A stretch of 64,000 bases of DNA, taken from SG8-41 sp964521405 (GTDB lineage Bacteria > Pseudomonadota > Gammaproteobacteria > Burkholderiales > SG8-41). A model generated the notes under the pieces. That model was not told the DNA's origin. It worked only from the letters and a program-made list of their open reading frames with translations, and ran no database searches. Below, one piece after another: positions 24,855 through 34,690 of this stretch; the first letter of the stretch is position 1, and each line of letters starts with the position of its first letter. The position numbers and the translations under genes are program-made. The stretch is taken from positions 8,315-72,314 of the forward strand of contig CAZFRR010000277.1 of assembly GCA_964521405.1 (NCBI GenBank), in the 5' to 3' direction.

Positions 24855-25820
24855 CGGCTCCAGCTTCGCCGCCTTCGCAATTTCCGCCAGCCGCTTGAGT
24901 TCTTCCTGGTAGGCCTTGGCCCATATCGCAGGGGCATCACCCTTGGGCTCATAGCCGTTGCTGACGAAATTCTCGCGCACGGCCGGCACTTGCAACGCCT
25001 TGTGGATGGCCTGCTGCAGCCGCGTCACGATCGCCGGCGGGGTCCTGGGCGGGGCAAATACGCCGTGCCAGCCGGCATCGGCGACGAATCCGGGCAAGGT
25101 CTCGCCGATGGTGGGCATGTCCGGCAGCGAAGCCAGACGCTTCTCGCCGGTGAACGCGATGCCCCGCACCCGCCCCGCTTTCACCTGCGGGATGCCTACC
25201 GAGCCGGCGGGGTAATGAATCTGGACTTCGCCGCCCATGACTGCGTTCAACGCCGGGCCGCCGCCCTTGTAGGGCACGTGCAGCATGTCCACGCCCGCCT
25301 TGAGGGCGAACAGCGCGCCGGCCAGGTGCTGGCCGTTGCCGACGCCCGCGGTGCTGTAGCGTATCTGCCCCGGCTGGCTCTTCGCGAGCGCGATCACATC
25401 CTTCACCGTCTTCGCCGGAAAGGCGGGATGCGCCACCATCAGGTAGCCGGTTCCCAACGCGATGTTGGTGACCGGCAGAAAATCCGTGCGCAGGTCGAAG
25501 GGCAGCTTCTTGACGAGGTACTGGTTGACCGCCAGCCCGAAAGAGGTGGCCATGATGGTATAGCCGTCCGGGGCGGCCTTGGCGACGGTATCGGCGCCGA
25601 CGATGCCGTTCGCGCCGCCGCGGTTGTCGATCACCATCGGCTGTCCCAGGTCTTCCTCGACATAGCGAAACAGCATCCGTGCGAAGGTGTCCACGTTGCC
25701 GCCCGGCGGGAACGGGATGACGATGCGGATCGGCCGGGTCGGATAGGCCTGCCCGCAGGCGGCTCCCGCGGCAGCGACGCCCGCCAGCGCAATCAATATC
25801 GAAGCGATGCAACGACGCAT
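24849..25820 (-). CDS. Bug/TctC-family periplasmic solute-binding protein
   Basis: 323 aa. Signal peptide to residue ~23 (hydrophobic ASILIALAGVAAAGAACG before QAYPTRP). IRIVIPFPPGGNVDTFAR, GQPMVIDNRGGANGIVGAD, PDGYT and MLHVPYKGGGPALNAVMGG are present. GAGGAAGCCC precedes ATG 25820; a longer in-frame extension has no signal features. It is divergent from a PrpD-like gene 115 bp away, a pairing seen several times in the window. Confidence 0.92.
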   Translation of the reverse strand: MRRCIASILIALAGVAAAGAACGQAYPTRPIRIVIPFPPGGNVDTFARMLFRYVEEDLGQPMVIDNRGGANGIVGADTVAKAAPDGYTIMATSFGLAVNQYLVKKLPFDLRTDFLPVTNIALGTGYLMVAHPAFPAKTVKDVIALAKSQPGQIRYSTAGVGNGQHLAGALFALKAGVDMLHVPYKGGGPALNAVMGGEVQIHYPAGSVGIPQVKAGRVRGIAFTGEKRLASLPDMPTIGETLPGFVADAGWHGVFAPPRTPPAIVTRLQQAIHKALQVPAVRENFVSNGYEPKGDAPAIWAKAYQEELKRLAEIAKAAKLEPQ

Positions 25821-25935
25821 GGGCTTCCTCCTCGTTATTATTCCGCTCGATGGTAACGAATTCTGGCAGGCCTGCAAACCCGCCGCATTACCGTTAGGAT
25901 AGCGCACCACGCCCGGATCAATCGAAAGGACCGCA

Positions 25936-27285
25936 ATGAACGGCATCACCCGCACTCTGGCGCGCTACGCGTCAACCTCCCGCTTCGAAGCAATGCCCGC
26001 CGCGGTCAGGCACGAGGGCGTGCGCGCCTTCGTCAACTGGGCCGGCTGCGCGGCCGGGGCTGCGCGGGACGACGGCGTCCAGCTCGCGCTCGAATTCCTA
26101 TCGGAATTCAACGGCGAAGCAACCTCCGTCGTGGTGGGCCGCCGCGAGAAACTGGACGCCTTGAATGCCGCCTTCATCAACTCGATGAGTTCCGCCGCGC
26201 TTTCCTTCAACGACACTCATTTCACTTCCGTGGCCCATCCGACCAGCCCCGTCGCCGCCGCGGCTCTATCGATGGCGCAGCGCCAGCCGGTCACCGGAGG
26301 CGATTTCATCCACGCGCTGATACTCGGCGTGGAGCTCCAGTGCCGCGTCGGCAACATCCTGTCCGTGGCGCCGGCCGAATGCGGGGTCGGCTTGTCGATG
26401 CAAGGCCTGGTGGGCGGCATCGGCGCCGCGGTCGCCGCCGGCAAGATCCTGGGGTTGGATGAGTCCGGCATGGCGACTGCTATCGGCCACGCCGCCAACC
26501 AGTCGGGCGGGCTGCGGGAAGCCCACGCCACGATGGGCAGCTACTACATCACCGGTCACGCTGCGCGCTGCGGCTTGATGGCAGCGCTGCTCGCTGCGCG
26601 CGGCTACACGTGCGCGGACACGATGATCGAAGGTGTGAAGGGCTTCGCAGTGTCCTACGGATCGCGCCCGAACCTTGAAGCCGCCGTGGACAAGCTGGGG
26701 GAGAAATTCGAGATCCTGACGCTCGCCTACAAACCCTACCCTTCCGGATTCGTGGTGCACCCGGTGATCGACGCCTGTCTCGATGCGGCGAGGAATCATG
26801 CCCTCGACGCAAGGAGCATCGAGCGCATCGAGCTGACCGTCAATCCGCTTGCCCTGCAGCTTTGCAACCGGCCCAATCCCGCGGACAGCATGCAGGCGCT
26901 CGTCAGCTTCCAGCACTGGGCCGCGGTTTCCCTGATTTACCGGGCCGCCGGACTGGCGCAGGTCACCGAGGCCGTCGTGCACGATCCTGCCGTGGCCGAG
27001 CTGCGCCGCAAGGTCGTCGCGACCGTCGATGCCGGGCTCGGGCGGGAGGCGGCGATTGCGCGCATCGTTATGAAAGACGGCCGAAAGCTGGAAACCGCCG
27101 TTGCCCATTGCCGCGGCAGCGTCGGCCGGCCGCTGACCGACGAGGACATCTCCGAGAAGACCCGCGGCCAGTTGCAGATCGCGTTCCCGGCGGAAGTGGC
27201 CGAGAAAATTCTTGCGGAATGCTGGCGCATCGAGGCATGCCCGCGGGTCGACGCGCTGTGCGGACAACTCGCCGGGATGAAATAA
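25936..27285 (+). CDS. MmgE/PrpD-family protein
   Basis: 449 aa. N-terminal helical domain with FNDTHFTSVAHPTSPVAAA (the pocket motif, residues ~82-100), then AIGHAANQSGGLREAHATMGSY; C-terminal domain with YKPYPSGFVVHPVID and MKDGRKLETA. It keeps the His-Pro of the family and is likely a dehydratase, decarboxylase or isomerase of a polycarboxylate. GAAAGGACCGC precedes the ATG. Of the eight family members here it is one of the more divergent, with Asn-Asp in place of Asp-Asp. Confidence 0.88.
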   Translation: MNGITRTLARYASTSRFEAMPAAVRHEGVRAFVNWAGCAAGAARDDGVQLALEFLSEFNGEATSVVVGRREKLDALNAAFINSMSSAALSFNDTHFTSVAHPTSPVAAAALSMAQRQPVTGGDFIHALILGVELQCRVGNILSVAPAECGVGLSMQGLVGGIGAAVAAGKILGLDESGMATAIGHAANQSGGLREAHATMGSYYITGHAARCGLMAALLAARGYTCADTMIEGVKGFAVSYGSRPNLEAAVDKLGEKFEILTLAYKPYPSGFVVHPVIDACLDAARNHALDARSIERIELTVNPLALQLCNRPNPADSMQALVSFQHWAAVSLIYRAAGLAQVTEAVVHDPAVAELRRKVVATVDAGLGREAAIARIVMKDGRKLETAVAHCRGSVGRPLTDEDISEKTRGQLQIAFPAEVAEKILAECWRIEACPRVDALCGQLAGMK

Positions 27286-27384
27286 TTAATGACGCGGACA
27301 TTAACTGGGACTTGTCCGTGTTATTCAGTGTGATTCCGTGGCTAATGTTGTAACCGGTTCTAGTCAAGACTGCGTTGCCCGACG

Positions 27385-28341
27385 TTAGCGCTCGGTCGGA
27401 AGGCCCGCATCCTTGATGAGCTTGTCGATGCGGCCGATTTCCGCCTGGATCATGGCGGTCAACTCGGCCGGCGAACTCGCCACGACCTCGACGCCGCGCC
27501 GGTGAAACAGCTCTTTCACATTGGGTTTCGCAAGGGCCGTCATGACCTCCCGGTTCAAGCGCTTGATGATCGCCGCCGGCGTGCGCGGGGGCGCCAGCAT
27601 TGCGGTCCCCCCGCCGCTCTCGTAACCGGGAATCGTTGCCGCCACCGGAGGCAGGCCCGGGAAAATGATGGACGGACCGGTGCTGGTGACCGCAATCGCC
27701 CGCAATCGGCCTGCCCGGATGTGTTGTTCCACGCCGCTCGACGTGCCAAATGAAAAATGAACGCGCCCGGCTATCAGGTCGATAATGCCCGGCCCGGTGC
27801 CCTTGTAAGGGATGCGAACCACGTTGATGCCCGCCATCGACTTGAACAATTCGGTCGCGAGGTGCGATGACGAGCCGGTCGAGGCCGTCGCGTAATTCAG
27901 CTCTCCCGGCTTGGCACGCGCAAGGTCGATGAGATCCCTGACTGTTTTGACCGGCAGCACCGGGTTCACGACCAGCACATTGGGCGAATTCACCAGCAGC
28001 GAAACCGGCGAGAAATCGCGCACCGGATCGTAGGGCGTCTTGCGGAACAGCGGCCCGACCCAGAAGCTGGTGCCGGTGACCAGCAGCGAATAACCGTCCG
28101 GCGTGGCTTTCGAGACGATCTCCCCCGAATACACCCCGGCTCCCCGGTTTTCCACGACGACCGGCTGCCCCAGCGAGGCGGCCAGCTCCTGCGCCACGAC
28201 CCGGGCGGCATAATCGGTGCCGCCCCCCGTCTCGGAAGTCACCACGCGTATGGGCTTGACGGGATAGTTTTGCGCCATTGCGGCCGCCGGCAGGACGGCA
28301 ATCGCCAGGACGGGCAGCATCATTGAGGGACGGCAAAACAT
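27385..28341 (-). CDS. Bug/TctC binding protein, shortened-loop subfamily
   Basis: 318 aa from ATG 28341, which has AAAGG 7 nt upstream. Signal peptide to ~residue 23 (AAAMA before QNYPVKP). The N-motif is IRVVTSETGGGTDYAAR, and the loop after VVENR is shortened (GAGVYSGEIVSKATPDGYS). GTSFWVGP and IPYKGTGPGIIDLIAG follow. These features are shared with the proteins at 28402 and 36048, all close to TcuA-like or CapA-like genes. Confidence 0.92.
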   Translation of the reverse strand: MFCRPSMMLPVLAIAVLPAAAMAQNYPVKPIRVVTSETGGGTDYAARVVAQELAASLGQPVVVENRGAGVYSGEIVSKATPDGYSLLVTGTSFWVGPLFRKTPYDPVRDFSPVSLLVNSPNVLVVNPVLPVKTVRDLIDLARAKPGELNYATASTGSSSHLATELFKSMAGINVVRIPYKGTGPGIIDLIAGRVHFSFGTSSGVEQHIRAGRLRAIAVTSTGPSIIFPGLPPVAATIPGYESGGGTAMLAPPRTPAAIIKRLNREVMTALAKPNVKELFHRRGVEVVASSPAELTAMIQAEIGRIDKLIKDAGLPTER

Positions 28342-28355
28342 GTCTTTGCCTTTCA

Positions 28356-28383
28356 TTCCGTGTGCTTCCGTGTGTTTCCGTGG
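28356..28383. repeat. TTCCGTGTG(C/T) decamer array
   Basis: TTCCGTGTGC, TTCCGTGTGT, TTCCGTGGCA in tandem between two TctC genes. An upstream extension of the 28341 gene would be encoded by it, which is a reason to reject the longer start. Confidence 0.7.
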
Positions 28384-28401
28384 CAAATAGTTTTTTCCAG
28401 G

Positions 28402-29355
28402 TTAATAGTCAGCCCGAATCCCGGCCTGCCTTATCACTTTTTCCATTTTCACCATGTCCGCTTTCATCACGGCCGCGAGCTCGCCCGGAGTGCTGGCAAC
28501 GACTTCCATGCCGGCCCTGAAGAGCCTTTCCCTGACCTCGGCATGCTTCAAAACCTTCGCCATCTCCGAATTGATTCGATCAACCAGTTGCCGCGGCATC
28601 CTTGCCGGGCCGAACACGCCGTAGGTGGATACGGATTCGTATCCGGGAATCCCGGCGGAGGCGACCGTGGGCAGGCCCGGCGCCAGCTCCGTCGGCTCGG
28701 CGCTGGCGACCGCCAGTGCCCGCAACCTGCCGGACCGAACATGCGGGTTGACTGAAGCGGCATTGGCAAACATCAACTGCACTTCTCCGGCAACGAGCGC
28801 ATTCAGTGCCGGGCCATTGCCCTTGTAAGCCACCCGCACGATGTTGACGCCGGTCATGGCCTTGAAGAGTTCCGCCCCCAGGTGCGTTGGCGTCCCGGCT
28901 GAGCTGGAGCCGTAGTTCAATTCGCCGGGCTTCAATTTTGCCAGGGCGATCAGCTCCTTGATGGATTGCACGGGAAGCGACGAGGTCACCACCAGCGTAT
29001 TGGGAGAGGTCGTCGCCAGGATGATGGGGGTGAAATCCTTGATTGGGTCGTACGGCGTATTCGCCTGCAGAAACGGCTGGAGCCAGAATGCACTGCCATT
29101 GAGAAACATCGTGTAGCCGTCGGGCGCGGCCTTGGCAACGATGTCCCCGATCACGATGCCGCTGGGGCGATTGTCCACGATGACCTGCTTGCCCAGGTTC
29201 GCCGTCAACCCTTGGGCGATCGTCCGGGTCGCGAAATCAGTGCCGGCGCCGGCCGCCGAAGTCACCATACGGATCGGCCTGACCGGGTAGTCCTGCGCCG
29301 GCGCGGGGACGGCGAATAGCGACAACAGAAACAAAATCAGCGCGCGTTTCATCAT
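28402..29355 (-). CDS. Bug/TctC binding protein, shortened-loop subfamily
   Basis: 317 aa. Signal peptide to ~residue 20 (VPAPA before QDYPVRP). IRMVTSAAGAGTDFATR, then VDNRPSGIVIGDIVAKAAPDGYT, GSAFWLQP and RVAYKGNGPALNALVAG (Ala-Tyr in place of Pro-Tyr). The ATG at 29355 overlaps the TGA of the TcuA-like gene (ATGA), so the pair is translationally coupled. That suggests the binding protein imports the substrate of the dehydrogenase, perhaps a tricarballylate-like acid. Confidence 0.93.
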   Translation of the reverse strand: MMKRALILFLLSLFAVPAPAQDYPVRPIRMVTSAAGAGTDFATRTIAQGLTANLGKQVIVDNRPSGIVIGDIVAKAAPDGYTMFLNGSAFWLQPFLQANTPYDPIKDFTPIILATTSPNTLVVTSSLPVQSIKELIALAKLKPGELNYGSSSAGTPTHLGAELFKAMTGVNIVRVAYKGNGPALNALVAGEVQLMFANAASVNPHVRSGRLRALAVASAEPTELAPGLPTVASAGIPGYESVSTYGVFGPARMPRQLVDRINSEMAKVLKHAEVRERLFRAGMEVVASTPGELAAVMKADMVKMEKVIRQAGIRADY

Positions 29356-30848
29356 GTCCGGCCCTTGCCGGACCGGGCCGCGCTTTCCCCGGCGATGCGT
29401 CCGAACACCGTGCCGTTCGTCAATCCGGTCCCGCCCGGATAGTTGAAGTAGAAGATTCCTCCGACCAGTTCGCCAGCCGCGAACAATCCCGGGATGGTTT
29501 TCTCTTCCATGTCGATCACTTCTGCCCGGGTATTGATCTTCAGCCCGCCGAAGGTAAAGGTGATCCCGCAGGTGACTGCATAGGCCTCGAATGGAGCCTC
29601 GCTGATGGCTTGCGCCCAATTCGACTTGGGAATCTCCAGCCCGCTCGTGCCGCGCCCGTCCTTGATGCTCGCGTTGAATGGCACGTCGTTTCTCACCGCC
29701 TGGTTGAACTGGGCCACCGTTCGCAGGAATTCCGCCGCGTTCACGCCCTCGAGCTTCCCGGCCAGCTCCTCGAGCGTATCGGCCCGCACCTTGGTTACCC
29801 GCTTGATGCGATAGGTGTCGCGCAAGAGCGGCAGCACTTTCGAGTCGAAGATTTGCCACGCGAACTGCCCGGTTTGCGCGAGGATCACTTTTCCGTACTT
29901 GGCATAGGTAAAATTCCTGAAGTCGGCGCCCTCGTCGAGAAAGCGCCTGCCCTCGGCGTTCACCATGATTCCATAGTTGTAGCTGTGCTTGCCGAAACCG
30001 TCGCCGACCTGGATATCCCCGTACGGCGGGGCGTTGAGGTCCCACCCCACCGCGTGCGCCGAAGACCAGTTGCCAAACGGTTGCGCGCCGATCTCCAGCG
30101 CCATCCGTATGCCATCCCCCGTGTTAAAGCGGGTGCCGCGCACCTTGGCCATTTCCCAACCGGGCCCGAGATAACGCGCGCGCCATTCGGCGTTGGCCTG
30201 AAAGCCGCCGCAAGCCAGGACCACCGCCGACGACCTCAACTCGGTCGTCCTGCCCCCGATCCTGGCGACGACGCCATGCACGCCGTCATCGTCGTAAAGC
30301 AATTTCTGCGCTGCCGCCTGATAGAAGATATTCACGCCGGCATGGCTTGCCGTGGCGTAGAGGGTGTTGACCAATCCCAGGCCCGCGCCGGCCACGCCCA
30401 GCGTCGAACCGTTCGAAAACTTGAACTTCCCGTTGATATTGGGGGCATGCCGGCCGTAGAGCGGCACGTAACGGATACCCTGCTTGCGCATCCAGCGGAT
30501 CGCCTGCTGGCTACCCCGGATCAGCACCTCGGAGAGCTCGGGATCGGTCCGGTACTGGGTGATGCGGTGCAGATCGTCGAAAAATCGCTCCTCGGTGTAG
30601 GTGCCGAAGTCGGTATTGGCGATTTCCTCCCGGGAGAGATCGGGCACCAGGCCGTAGATCACCTCGGGGCTGTCATAGGCGAAGCGCATGCTCGCGCCCG
30701 TGAATGCGCTGTTGCCACCGCGCTCTTCCTCGGGCGCCCGCTCCAGCAAGGCGACGGTTGCGCCATTCTCACGCGCCGATAACGCCGCACACAGCGCGGC
30801 ATTGCCACCGCCCACGACGATCGCGTCGTAGCGTCCGTTCTCGCTCAT
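29352..30848 (-). CDS. FAD-dependent dehydrogenase, tricarballylate dehydrogenase (TcuA)-like
   Basis: 498 aa of the fumarate reductase/succinate dehydrogenase flavoprotein fold. The FAD-binding start is DAIVVGGGNAALCAALSARE with Glu at the end of beta-2 (ALLERAPEEERGGNS). The C-terminal FAD segment is GLFAAGELVGGIFYFNYPGG, then LTNGTVFGRIAGE. Known TcuA oxidises tricarballylate to cis-aconitate and needs a TcuB electron acceptor, which is absent here. It faces a PrpD-like gene across a putative IclR-type promoter region and shares much of its sequence with the 39139 gene. Confidence 0.9.
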   Translation of the reverse strand: MSENGRYDAIVVGGGNAALCAALSARENGATVALLERAPEEERGGNSAFTGASMRFAYDSPEVIYGLVPDLSREEIANTDFGTYTEERFFDDLHRITQYRTDPELSEVLIRGSQQAIRWMRKQGIRYVPLYGRHAPNINGKFKFSNGSTLGVAGAGLGLVNTLYATASHAGVNIFYQAAAQKLLYDDDGVHGVVARIGGRTTELRSSAVVLACGGFQANAEWRARYLGPGWEMAKVRGTRFNTGDGIRMALEIGAQPFGNWSSAHAVGWDLNAPPYGDIQVGDGFGKHSYNYGIMVNAEGRRFLDEGADFRNFTYAKYGKVILAQTGQFAWQIFDSKVLPLLRDTYRIKRVTKVRADTLEELAGKLEGVNAAEFLRTVAQFNQAVRNDVPFNASIKDGRGTSGLEIPKSNWAQAISEAPFEAYAVTCGITFTFGGLKINTRAEVIDMEEKTIPGLFAAGELVGGIFYFNYPGGTGLTNGTVFGRIAGESAARSGKGRT

Positions 30849-30925
30849 CTACGCGCTTCCACCATTCACGCATTCGCTGGAAATCACGCCTTGAAGTATA
30901 CGTCTCGAGATATCTCTTTTGTCGA

Positions 30926-30984
30926 AGTTCTGATGGACGGAACCGGATCCGATAATTGTCGTTGTGGCCGCCCTTGTGTAGAGT
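30926..30984 (+). promoter_or_regulatory. Operator E plus promoter of the 31027 gene
   Basis: AGTTCTG-ATGGA-CGGAACC (30926-30944) is a 7-5-7 inverted repeat of the GGTTCC-N5-GAAC type. Eleven bases on is TTGTCG (30956-30961), then 17 bp, then TAGAGT (30979-30984). The same spacing and the same GGRTCCGATRA linker occur at 39011-39070. Confidence 0.6.
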
Positions 30985-31026
30985 CCGATTAGCCCGCCAG
31001 TAACGAACACTCACCGGACGCCTTTC

Positions 31027-32403
31027 ATGCCCGCGAGCACCCACGTAGAGGCAAACGTCGGACTGATCGCCGATTACGCACACAAGTTGTGTTTTGGCGA
31101 CCTGCCCGCCGCGGTCGTGCATCAATGCCGGCGCACGGTCGTCGACACGATTGGCTGCGCGCTCGGCGCGATGGCCGCGGACCCGGCAAGGATCGCCCGG
31201 GACCTGGCGATGCGGGTCGGCTTGCCGTCGGGCGCGCGGATCATCGGGACCGACCACCGCACGCTACCGGAGCTGACGGCGTTCGCCAACGGGGTCATGG
31301 TCAGGTACCTCGATTCGAACGACGCCTATCCCGGAGGCGGCGGCCACCCCAGCGACACGATCTCCGCCATCCTTGCGGTCGCGGATGCCAACGGCGCCGA
31401 TGGGCAGACTGTCGTCACCGCCATCACCCTCGCCTACGAAATCTATTACGCGCTGTGGGCGGCCACCTCCCTGCGCGACAAGGGCATGGACAACGTCTTC
31501 TACACCACCGTGGCCGGAGCGGTGGGCGCGGCCAAGGTGTTGGGCCTCGACCGCGCCCGGATTGCCGAAACCGTTTCGCTTGCCGTCGTTCCCAACGTTG
31601 CCCTCGACGCAACGCGTTACGGCAACATGTCCATGTGGAAAGGCTGCGCCGGAGGCAACGGCGCACGCAACGGCGTATTCGCCGCGCTGCTCGCGCAAGC
31701 AGGCATGAGCGGCCCTGAAAAACCGTTTTCGGGAAATCATGGGTTGGAAGCACTGGCCGGCCGCTTCACGTTGCAGCCATTTGCGGAAGGCGGACGCCCG
31801 TTTCGCATCACCGAGACCACGCTCAAGTGCTTTGCATCGGAGGGACACTCGCTCTCCCCCATTACCGCGGCCCTGGAGTTGAGCCGGCAAATCACAGCGG
31901 ACGACATCCGGGAAGTGACGGTCCACACGTATCGCTTCGCCTGGGACGTGATCGGGAGGGAACCGGAGAAATGGCGCCCGACGACGCGCGAATCGGCGGA
32001 CCACAGCATGCCCTACGTCGTTGCGGCGGCCCTGATCGACGGCAGCTTCGGTGATGAAGTCTTCTCTCCCGAGCGGCTGCAGGACGCCAGGATCCGCAAC
32101 TTGATGGACAAGATCGCCGTCAGGGAAGACCCCGAGCTGACGCGCCGGTTCACCGAGGGCCAGCTGCCGTGCCGCATCGAAATCGCCTCCCATGGCGGCG
32201 AACGGAAAACCGCATCGACCGACTACCCGCGAGGTCATTACAAGAACCCCATGTCCGACGAGGAGATCGAGAATAAATTCCGCGGCTACGCGCAGCGACG
32301 CCTGCCGGCGGAGCGCATCGGCCCGGCGCTGGCGGCCTTGTGGAAGATCGACGCCGCGAAGAACGTCAACGGGATTTTCGAAGCGCTGAAGTGCGGCGGA
32401 TAG
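31027..32403 (+). CDS. MmgE/PrpD-family protein closest to 2-methylcitrate dehydratase
   Basis: 458 aa. Motifs nearest to true PrpD: YLDSNDAYPGGGGHPSDTISA (residues ~95-115), FYTTVAGAVGAAKVLGLD, ESADHSMPYVVAAALIDG and YPRGHYKNPMSDEEIENKF. These line the active site in methylcitrate dehydratase, so a dehydratase of a citrate-like tricarboxylate is the best guess. No prpB or prpC is nearby, so a role in propionate metabolism is unlikely. It diverges from the TcuA-like gene. Confidence 0.9.
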   Translation: MPASTHVEANVGLIADYAHKLCFGDLPAAVVHQCRRTVVDTIGCALGAMAADPARIARDLAMRVGLPSGARIIGTDHRTLPELTAFANGVMVRYLDSNDAYPGGGGHPSDTISAILAVADANGADGQTVVTAITLAYEIYYALWAATSLRDKGMDNVFYTTVAGAVGAAKVLGLDRARIAETVSLAVVPNVALDATRYGNMSMWKGCAGGNGARNGVFAALLAQAGMSGPEKPFSGNHGLEALAGRFTLQPFAEGGRPFRITETTLKCFASEGHSLSPITAALELSRQITADDIREVTVHTYRFAWDVIGREPEKWRPTTRESADHSMPYVVAAALIDGSFGDEVFSPERLQDARIRNLMDKIAVREDPELTRRFTEGQLPCRIEIASHGGERKTASTDYPRGHYKNPMSDEEIENKFRGYAQRRLPAERIGPALAALWKIDAAKNVNGIFEALKCGG

Positions 32404-32425
32404 CGGCCGCCCGGCGCGAAAAGCG

Positions 32426-33793
32426 CTAGCCGCGCTTCTGCATCAAGGGCGCGAGGCCGGCGATCGACGGCAGCGCCTCCAGGCGCGACACGAGCTGCAG
32501 CACCTGTTCCACCCGATCGCGCTCTATCAGGACGCCCGCCAGGCGCCGGAACTTGGTTTCGATGATTTCCTGGTTGAACGGGAAAGTTTCGGAGCCCCTG
32601 GCGTCTTCCTGCTCGCCTGCGAGGACGCGACCGTTTTTCAGCCTGATCTCGACCCGCGTCATGCGGGGCCGGGATTCATCCGTCAGCGTGTAGGCGTCCA
32701 GCTTGTCCGCCACGGACAGCACCTCCGGGTCGCGCCACAAGGCCGGATCGATGTAAAGCTCCAGGTCGTTGCTGCCTTTCACCAGCCGGACGCCGAGGCT
32801 GTAGCCCAGGCTCGCCTGCGCGCTGATGACATCGTGCGGGCGCGAGATGGACGTGACATGCATCACCGACAACTCCCGCATGCCCACCCTGATTTTTTCC
32901 ACGTCGCGGAAATCGAACGGGTGGTCCCGGATGAGGTCGTTCACGATGTCGAGCGCGTTGTGGCACGAGCCGATGGTGGGATAGATGCGGAAGCGGCACT
33001 GCGTGATGCAGTACGGCTGCCCGATGCCGGAGAACAAGGATTCCGGGTCGGACTCCCCGCCGCCGAAGGACGCAAAGATTCCGCGCTGCCCCTCGAAGAC
33101 TGTCAGCGGACCGGTCAAACCTTCCTTCGCCATGAAGGCCGACTGGATGCCGCTGCGCAGGCCAATGGCGCCGTGTATGCGCTTCACCTCGCCACCGGCC
33201 TGGTCGTATTCCAGTATGGACGAGGCATGGCTGCCCGCGATGGCGAAGGCGTGCGCCTGCTGTTCCTCGTCAAGCCCGATCAGCTTGCCGGCCGCGGCCG
33301 CGGCGCTGAAGACGCCGAACACCCCTTGCGGATGAAAATGGCGCTTGAACACGGATTTGAAAAGCGCCGCGCCCAGCCGTCCCTGCACCTCGTAGCCGGC
33401 GACCATCGCGGCGATGATCTCCTTGCCGCTGGAACCGAGCTTCTCTGCCAGCGCCTGAACGGCCGGAACGACGATGACGCCGGTGTGCGCGCTGCCGAAG
33501 GAGCCATGATGTTGCAGCTCGCAGCTGTAGCTGAAAGTCGAATTGGCGTAGGCGGCGTAGGGCGCGCTCAACCGGTCCCCGTGGTAGGTCACGGTCGCCT
33601 CTTCCCGTCCCCCCAGCGAGCGGATGTAGCGATACACCGGCTGGATCCACGGCAAGGTGGATCCCCGGATCTGCACGCCGAGGGTATCCAGCAGGCAGCG
33701 CTTCGCCTGGAAAATCACTTCCGGCGACAGGCTCTCGTACTTCAACCCTGTCACCCATCGGGCCAGCCTGCCGGCCACCGTTTCTGCTGCCAT
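32426..33793 (-). CDS. MmgE/PrpD-family protein
   Basis: 455 aa. CLLDTLGVQIRGSTLPW, then ELQHHGSFGSAHTGVIVVPAVQ: the usual Asp-Asp-x-H-Pro pocket is changed to HHG...HTG, suggesting a different substrate. GGEVKRIHGAIGLRSG and YPTIGSCHNALDIV follow, with RLKNGRVLAGEQEDARGS at the C-terminus. GGGGAAGGTA precedes the ATG. It converges on the PrpD-like gene at 31027 and is followed upstream by an SDR gene in the same direction. Confidence 0.88.
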   Translation of the reverse strand: MAAETVAGRLARWVTGLKYESLSPEVIFQAKRCLLDTLGVQIRGSTLPWIQPVYRYIRSLGGREEATVTYHGDRLSAPYAAYANSTFSYSCELQHHGSFGSAHTGVIVVPAVQALAEKLGSSGKEIIAAMVAGYEVQGRLGAALFKSVFKRHFHPQGVFGVFSAAAAAGKLIGLDEEQQAHAFAIAGSHASSILEYDQAGGEVKRIHGAIGLRSGIQSAFMAKEGLTGPLTVFEGQRGIFASFGGGESDPESLFSGIGQPYCITQCRFRIYPTIGSCHNALDIVNDLIRDHPFDFRDVEKIRVGMRELSVMHVTSISRPHDVISAQASLGYSLGVRLVKGSNDLELYIDPALWRDPEVLSVADKLDAYTLTDESRPRMTRVEIRLKNGRVLAGEQEDARGSETFPFNQEIIETKFRRLAGVLIERDRVEQVLQLVSRLEALPSIAGLAPLMQKRG

Positions 33794-33855
33794 TACCTTC
33801 CCCCTGCCATGACGCTGGGTTCAATCCGTTTCATGGTTCTGGCGCGAAACGCCGA

Positions 33856-34659
33856 CTACATGTAGCCGCCGCCCGAGCAGATGATGCAGTCACCCGTGAT
33901 GTAGGAGGATTCGTCGGAAGCCAGGAACACGGCGACGTTCGCCACTTCCTGCTGCGTCCCCTGCCGGCCCAGCGGCGACAGCTTGTTGCGATCGGCGTCC
34001 GAGGTGGTGGGATCGCCGACCTGGCCGGTGCGCACGGTCTCGCCCTTGTCATTGGTGTAGGTGTACCACTCGGGATTGCGGCGGTCGTTCTGAATGTTCG
34101 CGAGGCACAGCAGGTTGGCCCTGACGTTGTGCGGCCCGAACGCCTGCGCCAACCCCTTGATCAAGCCGTGCAGGCCGTGCTTGGACGCCGCCAGGGCGGA
34201 GACGTACGGAAACGCCGCGGTCACGGCCGAGTTTCCGCCCAGTGCGATGAAGGCGCCGCTCCTGCGCTCGATCATTCCCGGCGCGAGCGCCTTGGCCAGG
34301 TAGAAAGTGGAATGCAGGTTGATCTCGAAAATCTGGTGCCATTCTTCGACCGAGTAATCCCACGGCAGCTTGTTGCTCCTCACGCCGGCGACACTCACCG
34401 AAATATCCACCTTGCCGAAACGGTCCAGGCCCTGTTTCACCACGCGGTTCACTTCTTCGTGATTGCCCATGTCGGCCAGCAGCGGGAGTGCCTTCACGCC
34501 CATGGCCTCGCATTGCTTCGCTACCGCGTTGAGCTCCTCCCGGCGCTGCCGGGCGACCAGGATGAGGTCGGCCCCCTCGCGCGCGAACGTCAGCGCGATC
34601 GCCCTGCCGTTGTTGCGGCCGGCGCCGGAAATCAGCGCAGTCTTGCCTTTGAGTCGCAT
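33856..34659 (-). CDS. Atypical SDR lacking the catalytic tyrosine
   Basis: 267 aa. The cofactor motif is SGAGRNNGRA (residues 11-20), and SVAG stands for the usual NNAG. The lysine of the YxxxK motif is Lys160 (SALAASKHG), but the position of the tyrosine is Leu156. Ser144 may be the remaining serine. The protein ends GGGYM. It is likely a non-classical SDR: a cofactor-binding subunit or an enzyme with other chemistry. Two paralogues with the same loss are at 56677 and 57439. AGGAGG lies 5 nt before the ATG. Confidence 0.88.
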   Translation of the reverse strand: MRLKGKTALISGAGRNNGRAIALTFAREGADLILVARQRREELNAVAKQCEAMGVKALPLLADMGNHEEVNRVVKQGLDRFGKVDISVSVAGVRSNKLPWDYSVEEWHQIFEINLHSTFYLAKALAPGMIERRSGAFIALGGNSAVTAAFPYVSALAASKHGLHGLIKGLAQAFGPHNVRANLLCLANIQNDRRNPEWYTYTNDKGETVRTGQVGDPTTSDADRNKLSPLGRQGTQQEVANVAVFLASDESSYITGDCIICSGGGYM

Positions 34660-34690
34660 GCCACCCTCCTGGTTGCAAATCTAGAAAAAC